Program-made: the position numbers and the translations under genes
Source: Isoetes taiwanensis
Taxonomy: Eukaryota > Streptophyta > Lycopodiopsida > Isoetales > Isoetaceae
Reading direction: 5' to 3'
NCBI GenBank assembly: GCA_021234155.1
Contig: JAJEKV010000566.1
Location: 1 to 64,000, forward strand
Length of the DNA: 64,000 nt
In this document: piece after piece, positions 46,812 through 57,536 of the stretch
How the letters are laid out: each line of letters opens with the position of its first letter
Numbering within the stretch: the first letter of the stretch is position 1
Notes under the pieces: generated by a model
Told to the model about the DNA's origin: nothing
The model's input: the letters and a program-made list of their open reading frames with translations, nothing else
Database searches by the model: none

Positions 46812-48719
46812 GATGAGGTCATTCCTATCCCGGAAGCGGCTTTAATGGTCGATGTTCTTGAGCCATCCGTGCATGGAAACTCTCTTCTGATTTGGTCGAG
46901 CATAATAAGCGAGACCGAACTGTAGACCCTCTACCTTCAGCTCCGGATCACCAATGACATTTACGATTGCTTAATAGAACAATGAATAGCAGTGCCTCCT
47001 CGAACATGGCAAAGTGAAGTTGAGGAAATTGAGAGGATGGCACTTGAGAAAGCTAAAAGCGATTGCAGTCAGACCCTTCAATGATCACGCCGAAACTCCT
47101 TCATCACCAAGTGCTAAATTAGTAATTGTAGAAGCTAAGAAAGATTAAACCATCTCGGCATCATCTGCCGGGTCAGTTACGGACACATTCGGAAAGCTTA
47201 CAAAGGAATCGGGATCGATTTTATCGGGAGATACGGGGAAGAGGAAGGGTGAGTTGGTAGTTGAGTCCACTCCAAAGAGGAGGCAAAAGAATCTTTGGTG
47301 ATGGCACTCCAGAGGAAAAAAAACAGCAAAATCTCCAAAGAAAAAAAATGTCCTCTGAAAAGAAAATCTCCGGGCAAAAAAGTGCCACCACCACCTAGAA
47401 AAGGTATGTCCAAGATGAACTAATTTTGTTAAACATCTCAGATTTATGATAATTAACCACATTTTTTTGTACATAGGACGATCCGGTAGTGAAGGAGTTT
47501 CTCGATCCACGATCCTACAGTCGAGGAACAGGAAGAGGAAGAGGATGAGGATCTACAAGCAAATATTGATGTGATAACAAATAAGGTGCGTGATCCTGAG
47601 GAAGATCTTTGAGCGGGTGATGAATTTACAAGGTGAGTAATATACAATTGATTACAATAGATATATTCTTTTTGCTAATCTTTGTTGTTTCCTTATGCTG
47701 AGTTTAGTGAACAGGCGGAAAAGTTGGTTCTATTCCTCCTTATAGGGATTTGTCCTCCTAAGCCTGCACCCTCTATCTTTCAAAGTGATGTTGACGGGAT
47801 TCTTTGGAAGCTGGACTTGACCTCTAAGATGGTAGATGTCTATGGGAGGTAGGCTAGCATTTCAACATATTTATGTTATTACATTCCCTAAGTCACTCAT
47901 CTTATGTATTAATATGTATTCGGATTTGTGTGCGGTACCTTTGTAGTAGATCTTCCATCGATTGGAAACACAAGTTTTTACGGTTCGGATAGGACACCTT
48001 CGAAATTTTGTAGAATTCCCCTCAAGAACTGAGATGCACGAGAACACTAACATAAAGGAAGGGGTGGATGGCATTTTGATTGCAAGATGCCAATACATAT
48101 TTGTTCCAATTTGCAAAGGCCCAAATGTGGCATTGGCAATACTTGTGCTTGCTGGTCGATTGAAAAGCTCTTGTCCATCTATAGCTAGCCCAAGTATCTG
48201 AGATCCTCTCTCTGTCCAAAGGCTATGCAACCGATGCTAAAGTGGTCAGTAAGTATGAGTTTCTTTTTTTTAGTTTTATGATTTGATTATTCTCATATTG
48301 CAATTTCTTATGCTTGATTTATTCTCACATTGCAATTTTTGCAGGGTTTCATAAGCTTGTGATCAATAACATGATGCTCGGATCCATGGCTTAAACCATG
48401 GTAGGAAGAACTTTGATGCTCTGTGTTACGTCCTAAAATGCGAAACTAGTACCAGCAACCCTTGCATGTACATTGTGGCTTACATGCACAAATTCATAGA
48501 TGATGGTTGATGCAATGGCCAAACTCCATTTTGTAAGTAGAACATGTTATTTTCCTATTAGTTATTTGTTGGTATAGTCCTCTAATACTTGTGCACCATG
48601 CAGATGACACCCGGTTGGTTCAGCGATGCCTATGCCAAGTCACGGAGGGATCATCTAATGGAGGCATTAATTGTAGAAGGCGAGATGAATATACAAGCGA
48701 GTTGTTCCTACACACGGGG
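46812..48719 (+). pseudogene. Ulp1-like (C48) cysteine protease gene remnant, six exons
   Basis: GT-AG borders give exons 46,812-47,403, 47,477-47,632, 47,708-47,848, about 47,950-48,248, 48,345-48,532 and 48,604-48,718. The fourth has CQYIFVPICKG followed by VALAILVLAGR, then CPSIASPS, matching the Ulp1 'f.P+....HW.L.v+......DS' block; in another frame the same bases read MWHWQYL, so the His-Trp pair may be hidden by a frameshift. The fifth reads NHGRKNFDALCYV and SNPCMYIVAYMHKFID, matching the block with the catalytic Cys ('DCGv+v..ym..f'). Ulp1 proteases remove SUMO, and transposon-borne forms are known in plants. The second exon has a Lys-rich, nuclear-signal-like stretch. Frames are broken as read. 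Confidence 0.55.
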
Positions 48720-48932
48720 TAGATAGTCCCTTTGACTTGTTTGTGAATTACAGCTTTGTATGAGCCATGCTCGAGCTTCTTTGTACTCAATAAGTAATGA
48801 AAAAATTAATTTATTTGGCTCACTTACACTGTGCAAATAAGAATTGTGTAATTATCAATGTGTTTTCTCAATTGTGTAATCCAAATGTAATTATAAATTG
48901 TGAATAGACTCTCAAGTGTTTTGTTCTTGTAG

Positions 48933-49525
48933 TGTGAATCATCTAATTAGGGGGAGAAAGCTCATTATCTTTGACTTAAATTACGTGTTGGGCAAGAGTG
49001 TGCACAAGAATGAAAATATTAACTCAAGATACCAAAAGATCGAGGAAAGATGAGCTTCAATTCAATATAGGAAAGTTTTTCACCCTTTGGGGCCGGGTTA
49101 GCATCCTTTGTTTGCATTTGTAAGAGAAGGGTTTGATGTTGCCATCTGGTCTTCACTCACTTCTAAAAATCTTCTACCAATTGTGGATCAAATTTGTGAT
49201 GCTTTTTCCATAAAGCTGAAGTTTGTTTACCCGAGGGAGGTGTTGGACTCGGGCCACACAAACACCCTCTTGAACCTCAAAGGGGTTGTTTGTGAAGCCA
49301 TTAGTCATGTGGTATGGAAAGAGTACCCGAGTACTATGGAAATACAGTTTTGATCGATGTGAGAGATACAAATCCACTCTGAATCCGGCAGGGAAGCTAC
49401 ATATGTCCTTTCTCTTGGACACCAATATTAGGGCGGCAGTTTTGTTTGTCATGGAGCTCATTCCATGGCTTAATGGATTGAAAATGGCTGAAGATGGTAT
49501 AGTGTATGTAAAGAGCATCCAATGA
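48933..49525 (+). pseudogene. FCP1/NIF-like HAD phosphatase domain
   Basis: This follows an acceptor TTCTTGTAG (48,932). KLIIFDLNYVLGK (48,957-48,992) corresponds to the DLDxTL motif with the nucleophilic Asp, in the DLN form found in a plant-specific branch. Then come FVREGFDVAIWSSLTSKN (49,118-49,170, the 'ev.vWSs' motif), LLPIVDQI, PREVLDSGHTNTL (49,232-49,270, motif with Cys/Thr/Gly) and LLDTNIRA (49,420-49,440), where the usual text is 'l.DDsp.ka'. One frameshift near 49,330 separates the last part. The family dephosphorylates RNA polymerase II tails and other phosphoproteins. The second Asp of each motif seems changed, so activity is doubtful. Confidence 0.65.
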
Positions 49526-50510
49526 CTAATGCGGCCGAGATAGCATATCAGGCAGTGGAAAATATTTTCTTTGGCAAACTATGGCAACAACTTGGGTGCT
49601 CTGCTGCCTAAATTTAGTCAATATATGGAGCAAGCAATGGAGAAACTGCCGTCATGTTATTGGCCTCTCGAGTGGCCCATTGTTGGTACAGACTAAAACT
49701 GATGTACAAATTCAAATGTTATGAATATATGTATGAAAGTTTTGTTCATTGCACTTGAGTACTCTGTTTTTCTTGTCTTTCTTATTGGTACAATTATGAG
49801 TGTGTATACATAATTAAGTCAATCTTCATTTTGCTTTGTAGATGAATGGACTGAAACACAAAAAGACTAATTAAGTCAATCTTCATTTGCTTTGTAGATG
49901 AATGAATTTGAAACACAAAAGACTATTATGAAACTAAGAGATAGGATTCTGCTGCACCGGAGGTAATAGAAACCAACACAAAGCCGCAAGCACATAGGGT
50001 TGGGGACAGGGATTATAAGCCTCTATCTTTTTTGTTGTTCTTTGGACTTTGGGAAAAGGTTGACCAAATTGAAAACTATGAGGGCGTGAGCAACCACAAA
50101 ATGTATATTGGCGGCAACTCACTTGTTGCACAACCCTTGGGGAAGGCGCGTGTCCTGAAGATGAAGGCCATGTAGGATGGAAAAGGTTTGCGGTGGCACG
50201 AGCTATAGAAACCGCATGGACTCTTTGCGTTAGAGGATATCTCTCGACCTCTGGGGGCTGGAAGACATGATGCAATAGTCATAAGATATCAGGGCTCCTC
50301 TGACATTTTGAAGCTAGGCCATGAATTATGAGCCATGCTCACTTTCGGGGTGTGTTGTATTTATGTCCACAATATAAATATATGAACCATTTGTACATGA
50401 AAACCTGTCCATTTCTTATCTTTGCCATGGTGAAACTATTTTTAATGTTTATGTAATTCAACTTTCTTATGTTCAATTCTAATCAACTTACACTTAACAA
50501 ATATCTACGG
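49526..50510. other. Region after the FCP1-like domain, with a 57-bp duplication
   Basis: TAATTAAGTCAATCTTCAT begins two tandem ~57-bp copies at 49,811 and 49,868. Short coding-like runs (EDEGHVGWKRFAVARAIETA near 50,155-50,215) suggest a further exon, but I cannot name it. Confidence 0.45.
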
Positions 50511-50514
50511 AATG

Positions 50515-50580
50515 TACAACGGATGTACATAAGATGTACATAGGATGTACATATTATGTACATTGATGTACCTAATGCAC
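50515..50580. repeat. TGTACAT motif cluster 2
   Basis: Five to six GTACAT motifs in 65 bp (GATGTACATAAGATGTACAT and following). It lies between the plus-strand and minus-strand genes of the nested element. Confidence 0.8.
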
Positions 50581-50869
50581 TATTGAAGTAGTCCTTGTCA
50601 TGTACAATGAAAATTTGTTTGGGTTCTTATCTCTTATATGAACAAAGTATTACAATATTTACGGAAAGTACCACAGATCGGACTTAGTCCAAGTCATCTA
50701 CAATTCTTTGGAAGTTGTGATAACAATGTCTCATGGACTTCATCCGGCAAGTGAAATCTTTGGCTTGCCCTATGACTTGTGTTTTACTTTTCTTGAATGG
50801 GATTCGAACCCCAATCCTGATTCTGCGGTACCAAAACATTCTTAGTAAGGCAGTTTATACTTATTGTGG

Positions 50870-53400
50870 CGGCTGGGATTAGTTCATAATATTGTCCTTC
50901 AATGACACTAGTGCCGGTGAGTAATCATTTCCATAGTCATCAATTGAATCTTCTTCCAATGCATGCTTTTCCCTGGTGCACATGATAACATAGTATGAAA
51001 CACCTTCCACATTGTCAGTCTTTTGCAAAGACACAAATACATACGAAACTCCTACGGTGTCATCTAAACCCGACCTCGTCTCAAGCGTACAAAACATCCA
51101 CATCATTTTCAAGCTTCACCACAAGAGGCAATATGATGCATGGGCTCCAAACTTTTGAGACCATTCTCCACAATGTTTAATGTTCTCACAATTCAACCAA
51201 TTGAAGTTAATGCAAGCATCACAAAAAAGTGGTGATGCATAGCAACTTTGTTGGATCTCTTTGGGTTTATAGTTGACCTGAGAATGTATCTCACTTTGAG
51301 TACCGTAAAGTCTTGCAATTGAATGCTTGGCTGCCTTTGTTCACATCTGTTTTCCAACCTCCCAAAACACCCTTTCACAATCAGATTCCTTGGCCCCTAA
51401 AACTTTTTAATTTTGTTTACACTTTTTATCAGCGGCATGCCATTTTGTTTTCTCTGCTCACTCTCAAGCCACAACTTTGCTATACCCGGCCTAAGCCATC
51501 ATGTGTGCCTTTCCCATGGCCAGATCCAAAGAAATTCCATATCACTCGAATTTTTATTTTCAACATGGTATCTCTGATTCCATACCATGCCCGTCTGATT
51601 TGAATTGAGATGCACAACCATCCGACCACACATAATGAAGGTTTATGTGTCCACCTCCATTATTCTTAAGCCACCCCAAATGTAATTTAAAACCATATTT
51701 GCACAAAATGAGTGTCATGCTTTACGTCATCGAAAAACATAGAAATGCACTATTTTTTAAGCTTACCTTCTATTTTCATCATTGAAATATGGACCAAAAT
51801 ACTAATTTGATCAGGATTCCAATGCGGGATTGCATACGTCCCTGGTTTCAATGTGTAGTTCTCGCAAAAGTCAACAACAGACAACACACACTATTATCCC
51901 GGAGTTTCTCAACACATCTTCTAACCTGTTTTGCTCTGCCGATTAATTTGTAAAGTTATGATCTGTAAACTTAGCAAGCTGATTTTTCATGTTCTTTAAC
52001 AAAAGCAGATGCTTTGTCATTCCGATCAACTAATCTAAGCCTTACGGATGCACCTTTTTGGATGGCTCATTGACATATGCATATACTTGCGGTCCACATT
52101 CCGAATTCCATCTTCCTCGTTTGGATAGATGTGAATTTCTTCACTCCACATTCATCACATTCGCCTTTGATGCATTTTAGTTTATGCCATTCATCCAAAG
52201 TCACAAAATTTCTATAAGTTGACCTCCACAAGATACTAACATTATCAAAGTCTTCTTGTTTGCTTGACATACTCCATTGTTTTTCTTTGGGATGCCTGAA
52301 ATTGCAGCAACAAGTGCAATTAACATGTAGGGATCTCCTCATATCATTGAAGGCCTTTATGCAGATGCTTTGCTCATGTTGACACAACAACATGTGTTTC
52401 TCTCCTTCAATTTCCTTATGCAATCAGGTTTTGGATACTTTCGGTCGAAGGCGAATTTTGTATCGAGGATTACGATATACAAACTATTGATAAAGCTCGG
52501 TAAGCAATAACAAAACCATTAAAGACCATGTTAGCAAAATGATGCCGACGGCGGATGCCAAAAGAGTATTGAACTATACTATTGTACAATTAATGTATGG
52601 TCTATGTACATAAAATGTCCATCCAGCGGTTCCCGATGCATTCTTTGTACATCTAATGTACATCTAATGTACATCTAATGTACATCTAATGTAAAGTTCC
52701 GATCGACCGCATTCTGTACATCAATGTACATCCAATGTACATCCGGTGTACATCTAATTAATGTTCCAATATTAGTACATCACATTAATGTTACAATATT
52801 AGTACAACTAATGTACATATGTCAGTTGTTTGGCTTCATTACGAAAGTACACTAAAATTTGTAAAATGATGTAATTTTGATATTCAAGTACATGTAAATG
52901 CACGGTGCATGGACATGTAAATGGATGTACATCTAAAAAGTACCTAATAGCACATCCATAAGATTTACACTCTTTGTGTAAACAATGTATAAATGTAAAC
53001 AATGTAAAATGCAATACATTTCATGAAAACCATGTGTATTCATTAACAGTCACTTTCGAACAGAACTAGAATATGCAGGAAGAAAGTCATGAAAGAATTT
53101 TTGGAAGAAAACATAATCTCCAAAACTGGAATTGATTCAATTACAAGAGCAAACTGTGAGATATCAAGGTATTGTATTGCTTGTGTTCTCCTCTTCATGA
53201 CATCTCTAACCTTTGGTGAAACTTTGGTATTGTCAAGCCAAAATTCTGAACGACATTTGATTGAATCATCGATTCTATTTGATCTTAGCATCCTTCTGCC
53301 AAAGCCCATACATTTGCTCCACTTAATGACATTATCTTCCTTCTTCTGCTGACTTTGGATAAATTTCTTGTTTGTATCTTTAGCAATTTGAAGAAACATT
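50870..53400 (-). pseudogene. Cysteine-rich transposase candidate (minus strand)
   Basis: Read on the minus strand from 53,400 down, it has SEFWLDNTKVSPKVRDVMKR RRT-type sequence (53,170-53,240). Then comes HVNCTCCCNFRHPKEKQ (52,290-52,345), then LDEWHKLKCIKGECDECGVK (52,145-52,205), a CX4CX2C pattern. Runs near 51,200-51,600 and 50,880-51,110 continue the frame in pieces. A 'W.+n+rvSP...DV.+.R' block followed by Cys clusters of this kind occurs, as I remember, in a family of transposon proteins of ferns, mosses and some animals, but I cannot name it with certainty. It is the only good transposase candidate in the insert. Confidence 0.45.
52600..52960. repeat. TGTACAT motif cluster 3
   Basis: A regular run ACATCTAATGT (11 bp, about four tandem copies at 52,651-52,692) is followed by further TGTACAT sites to about 52,930. 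It probably lies in an intron of the minus-strand gene, since coding traces are found on both sides. Confidence 0.85.
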
Positions 53401-54048
53401 CTTGTTTATATCTCCTTTTTTCCAACAATCATTGATAACGATTGAATGTTTTGCGACCAATTTATCTTTTGCTATTAGCGGACTTTACTTCTTGAAGCCC
53501 ATCTTTCAAGTTTCGATCATTGATTTCATAACAATAACTTGAAGGATTTCCAATTCTGAGGTTCGAAAAAGGAAAAAGCACTGTCATCTTGCAACAAACG
53601 ATCACAAAAAACTAATCTTTGATCACGGGATCTAAGCGTTTACCCGAGAACCGAGGATGCAATCTACCCTGTCAACCGCTGCTTTATTTGTTTTGTGGCA
53701 TAACACCGGCCAAATGTCGGCATATTTTACGCTTAGAACCATCACTTCCATTGGAATTCTCACCCTCCATGAACAGATTGAAATTGATTTCTATTTCTTG
53801 TAGATTCAATTGGCATGTGTTTGCTTCGAATTGTTCGTGTGTTGGGGAATTTCGAAAAGGGAGGGACGGATCCATTGAATTGGTTTGGTGGTTCGGTGGT
53901 TAACCAAGAATTTCGGGGAATGTCGGGGATGATCTTGCAATCATTGCATATCGACACAAAAACGACAAACCATAGTATCTTGATGTACATCTAAAATGTA
54001 CCCCAAAAAAGCACAAATTAGTCCTTCAATTGAAGCGATAATGCATTA
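53401..54048. other. 3' part of the nested element
   Basis: AT-rich, with minus-strand frame 53,684-53,875 and plus-strand 53,619-53,903, neither recognisable. A GATGTACATC site lies at about 53,982, near the right inverted repeat, mirroring the one near the left end. Confidence 0.45.
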
Positions 54049-54068
54049 ACCCTTCGTGCTTTTTACCC
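54049..54068 (-). repeat. Right terminal inverted repeat
   Basis: The minus strand reads GGGTAAAAAGCACGAAGGGT. It matches the left repeat except for a shifted A, one T/C change and the spacing of an A run. Confidence 0.8.
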
Positions 54069-54840
54069 GGGGATGTTTTGGCAAAAAATTACAAAGAATT
54101 GAAAGGCATTCCACGAGGTTGTCGTTCATACCATTGATTTGAAACAAGGATCAAAACAGGTCCAACAAGCTCAAAGGAGAATGAGTCCACCAAGGGGAGC
54201 AAGTAAAGGTTGAAGTCATGAAGCTTTTGGAGAATTTATTGTACCGGTAGTGCCAAATTCAGATTGGATCAGTTCTATTGTACGGTGAGAAAGCCAAATA
54301 ACTCAATCCGAGTATGCATTGATTTATTGGGGATCTCAACAAAGCTACCACAAGAGATCATTTTCCTACACCATTCATAGACACCTTGTTGGATATTGTT
54401 TGCTTGATTATCAGGCCTATTCTTTCTTGGATGGTTTTTCGTGGGATATACCGGATCTAAATCTATCCACCACATCAAGCAATAGCGGCTTTTCAAACAC
54501 CTTTTGGCATTTATGCTTATAAGGTATTAGCTTTTGGCCTTACAAATGCTCCGACCACATTTCAGCGAGCTATGACATCACGTTTTCATGATATTTTAGG
54601 CTGTTTGAGAGTCTTTATAGATGACCTATGGTGTTTTGAATCAAGAAGGGATCGCTTGATCACCTCAGAAAAGTTCTTGAAAGATGCCGATTGTATGGCA
54701 TAAGTTTGAATCTGCTAAGTGTATTTTCTTCACTAGAGGAGGAAAACTATTGGGCAATTATGTTTTAGAAAAGGGATTACAAGTGGATCTGGTAAGATTG
54801 CAGCCTTGGAGAAGGTGAAACCACCTACAAATGTCTCACA
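54069..54840 (+). pseudogene. Reverse transcriptase of element C
   Basis: It resumes pol after the nested insert. DVLAKNYKELKGIP and VVVHTIDLKQGSKQVQQAQR (54,076-54,170) form the linker. NSDWISSIV, the DLNKAT-type block with DHFPTPFIDTLLDIV (54,335-54,400), FSFLDGF-like sequence, FQTPFGIYAYKVLAFGLTNA (54,492-54,550), FQRAM and LRVFIDDL (54,605-54,630, the YxDD box as FIDD) follow in order. At least four frameshifts are needed to join them. It copied the element RNA into DNA. Confidence 0.85.
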
Positions 54841-54899
54841 AAGTGAGAAGCTTATATGACCAACTCGGTTTTAGTAGGAGGTATTTGCACAATTTTACT

Positions 54900-55410
54900 A
54901 AAGTAACTTGACCACTTGTGGATTGTATGAAACAAAGGGCAGAATTTTAGATGGACGGAGGGCGGCTCAAGAAGCATTTGAATGGTGCCTTGGACAACCG
55001 AAGAGAGAACTTTGCTTTGATTCCTCCAAGAATGAGTGAGCCATTTCATTTATTCTTCTGAGTTTGGGAACAAGCTTTGTTTGTCACACTATGTCAGAAA
55101 AATCAGCAAAAGCATTATGATGTGAATTACTATGCTAGCAAGTTGTTAACTCCACAAGAGCAAAAATGGACTCATGTGGAGCATCTTGGGTTGGCATTGA
55201 AGTGGGCCTTGAATAAATTTAGACATTATCTTCTTTCTTCACAATGGAATTCAGCAAATATACAGTATGTCTACATTCATATGGATGTGAACCCATTGCC
55301 ATGCATTTACAATAAGAATGTCCAAGATCCTAGGTTTACAAGATGGGCTCTTATCATACAAGAATTTGAATTGAAGTATGTTAAGATGGCTCAAAAGAGC
55401 TCATAATCCA
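54900..55410 (+). pseudogene. Canonical RNase H of element C
   Basis: The frame 55,077-55,406 contains YDVNYYASKLLTPQEQKWTH, EHLGLALKWALNKFRHYLLS and then QDPRFTRWALIIQEFELKYV. This is the usual gypsy RNase H sequence with its Glu and helix, ending in the 'r...W...l.ef' block. The N-terminal part (54,900-55,060) is damaged. Together with the extra RNase H upstream, this gives the element two such domains. Confidence 0.8.
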
Positions 55411-55479
55411 AGTGCCTATTTGAGTAGTGGTCTTTGAAATAGAAGATGAAACAGACCCAGCTAGTAGCGGTTTAGGATA

Positions 55480-56860
55480 ATGGCGTATTACAAGGGTTCA
55501 TTGAGGCGTGGATCTTTTGATATGCCAATATATACGGTATTTACAAGATCGGACTTATCCTTCATCATTTTCAAAGCAACAAAAGCATGCTCTTAGAGTA
55601 CAAGCAATTTTGGTTATATGGTGCATGAGGCTATTCTTTATAAGAGGACTATGGAAGGTCTCTTATTAAGGTGTGTTGCTGGGTCAACAAACTCATGATT
55701 TGTTGCACACATGATTGTCGTGGGGCATTTTGCAGCCGAGAACCACAGCTAGGGAAGATCCTTCATTGGGGATATTATTGGCCAACTCTTTACAAGGATA
55801 CTAGAGACTTTGTTAGCAAATGTGAGAAGTGTCAAAAGGCACAAGCAATTAAGGCCATAATAATATGCCATTCAATCCTATTTTGAGTGTTGGTCGTTTC
55901 ATATGTGGGGATTGGATTACATTGGGCCTATCAATCCTCCATCTTCCAAAGGTCATAAGTATATCTTGGCGACCACATGTATGTTTACAAAGTGGGTAGG
56001 AACAATTCCAGCAAAGCATGCTGAGAAAATACCACGGTAAGCTTTCTTTATCACAATTTGATTTCGGTTTGGTGTTCCAACCATTCTTTTGTCGGATCGG
56101 GGAACTCATTTCATAGGGAAAGTAGTAGCTTCGGTTACTTGAAAAAAAGATTGGTGTTCAACGTATGCGAAGCTTACGCTTATTATCCCGGGGAAATGGG
56201 CAAGCTAATCTACTAACAAAATTTTGAAAGCTATCTTGGCTAAAAACAGTGAAGGATAATCAAAGAAATTGGCATGAAGCCTTGGCCGGGTGCCTTATGG
56301 AGTTTGGTGTACTAAGTTGGCGCGTGGATTTTACACCATTTGAATTGGTTTATGGAGTGCAGGCTGTGATGCCTATTCATTTGGACATTCCTTTGTGTTC
56401 ATTTGTGGAGTTACCTTACTATGAGAATTTGGAGAAGTTCCAACTCAAATCAAGTGCATAATAGGATGGATGATTTCTTTGCAATTGCAAGAGATGAGAC
56501 AAGAAGCAGCGGAGACTTCAATATGAGGCATAAACAAAAGTAAAGCTTATCAAAGACAAATTCTGAGGTTGTCAATTCATTTGAGGAAGGGCAATTGGTG
56601 TTGTGCAGGACCACTAAATGACATCTATCTAAATTTCAAAGCCCATGGGAAGGTCCATTTCTGATTGATAAAAGAGGTACCAGGTGGGGCTTTCTACTTG
56701 ATGACTCAGAAGGGGAATTGTTGCCTAATCCCAGAAATGGCAAGGATCTCAGGCCTTATTTTGAAAGAGAAGTGCTTTTCTAGGGGATTCAGATTTGGCA
56801 TGGCTCAATTCAGAGGAATTTGTGGAACTTTTGGGTTACAACAGGTCATTTTTTTGTAAA
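55480..56860 (+). pseudogene. Integrase of element C
   Basis: HDCRGAFCSREPQLGKILHW followed by GYYWPTLYKDTRDFVSKCEK and CQKAQ (55,705-55,845) is the HHCC zinc-binding domain with the CX2C end. The core follows with a GLDYIGP-like start (55,910-55,930), SDRGTHF (56,093-56,113, second catalytic Asp) and a TPFELVYGVQAVMPIHLDIP block (56,330-56,395). The C-terminal part has FEEGQLVLCRTTK and SPWEGPFLIDK (56,580-56,670), as in gypsy integrases. Stops and shifts occur at several places. Confidence 0.85.
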
Positions 56861-57197
56861 ACAGATGGTGACAGTTCCATAATACACAATCTATCCTACA
56901 TCAAAGATGTGTGTTTAAATCTGAATCTAAAGAGCTATGGTGCAGGTCAAAGAGGAGTGCGGAACTCAAGATATCAGCTTTTAAAATTTGCCCCTGATTC
57001 TGAGGTTTCTGTTTGGTCACTGTCATTTTGGACCAATTTGTTTTGTACTAGTCATTTGGCTTTGAGGAGGGTAATTTTCTTTCAAAATATACATGTAAAT
57101 GTGTCATTTGGGGACATGTCCCAAGGACCATATGAGTATGTTTGTTGTGGGTTCTCCTCCTTGCAGTGGCACATTTTCTCCCTTGTGGTAAGCCCTT
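56861..57197 (+). other. 3' untranslated part of element C
   Basis: One open frame (56,795-57,274) overlaps the end of pol and runs into the LTR without known motifs. No convincing polypurine tract precedes the 3' LTR; the nearest purine run is GAGGAGGGTAA at about 57,063. Confidence 0.5.
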
Positions 57198-57531
57198 TGT
57201 TGGGTGGTCACCACTCACCACACTCGTCACCACTCACCATACTAACCACACTCACCACTATTGAGGTGGTATAGGAGATTGTATACCGTATATGGAGGGA
57301 TATACGCACATGCCGTCGTCTGGGATATTTTGCGATATGTATTATGGAGGGGGATCATCATCAGCGTGTTATCGGCGAGAGGGAAGAACAGAGAGACGGT
57401 GTATTGAGAGAGATTGTATTTTGCTTGATCTAGCTATGGAGATGGTGTTGTGCATTGCCTTGATTTGATAGATTGAGCTTGAATTGTTGGTTTTTCATCC
57501 TTCTTGCAAGGTTAAAGTTCAAGCTCTAACA
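57198..57531 (+). repeat. 3' LTR of element C
   Basis: 334 bp, TGTTGGGTGG...CTCTAACA, direct repeat of 40,875-41,213. The last 150 bp are nearly identical between the copies. The differences concentrate where the 5' copy reads GCACGCATGCAGGAT and this one reads GCCGTCGTCTGGGAT. Confidence 0.95.
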
Positions 57532-57536
57532 TCAGT
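57532..57536. other. Target-site duplication TCAGT (right)
   Basis: Exact copy of 40,870-40,874. Confidence 0.95.

Larger units (their letters stand above)
44766..54068 (+). mobile_element. 9.3-kb TIR transposon nested in element C pol
   Basis: It starts GGGTAAAAGCATGAAAGGGT and ends with the inverted form of GGGTAAAAAGCACGAAGGGT. It splits the linker before the RT: ISLLREFRG stops at its left edge and DVLAKNYKELKGIP resumes at its right edge. Inside are a plus-strand multi-exon gene remnant (coiled coil, Ulp1-like, FCP1-like), a minus-strand cysteine-rich transposase candidate and arrays of TGTACAT. The ends are not CACTA, hAT or Mutator-like as I know them, so I leave it unclassified. Confidence 0.75.
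40875..57531 (+). mobile_element. Ty3/gypsy LTR retrotransposon C, Tat-like, complete ends
   Basis: It is bounded by LTRs (40,875-41,213 and 57,198-57,531), both TGTTGGG...CTCTAACA, with exact 5-bp target copies. Without its 9.3-kb nested insertion it is about 7.35 kb. The order is gag, protease, an RNase H-like domain of the MYFDGA type, RT, canonical RNase H and integrase. The extra RNase H suggests the Tat lineage. Frameshifts and stops occur throughout pol. No clear polypurine tract precedes the 3' LTR (it reads GTGGTAAGCCCTT). Confidence 0.9.

Noticed and set aside
50780-50870. tRNA-like GGGGTTCGAATCCC on the minus strand
   Set aside because: Only three pairs form in the T-stem and no acceptor, D-arm or anticodon arm could be fitted.
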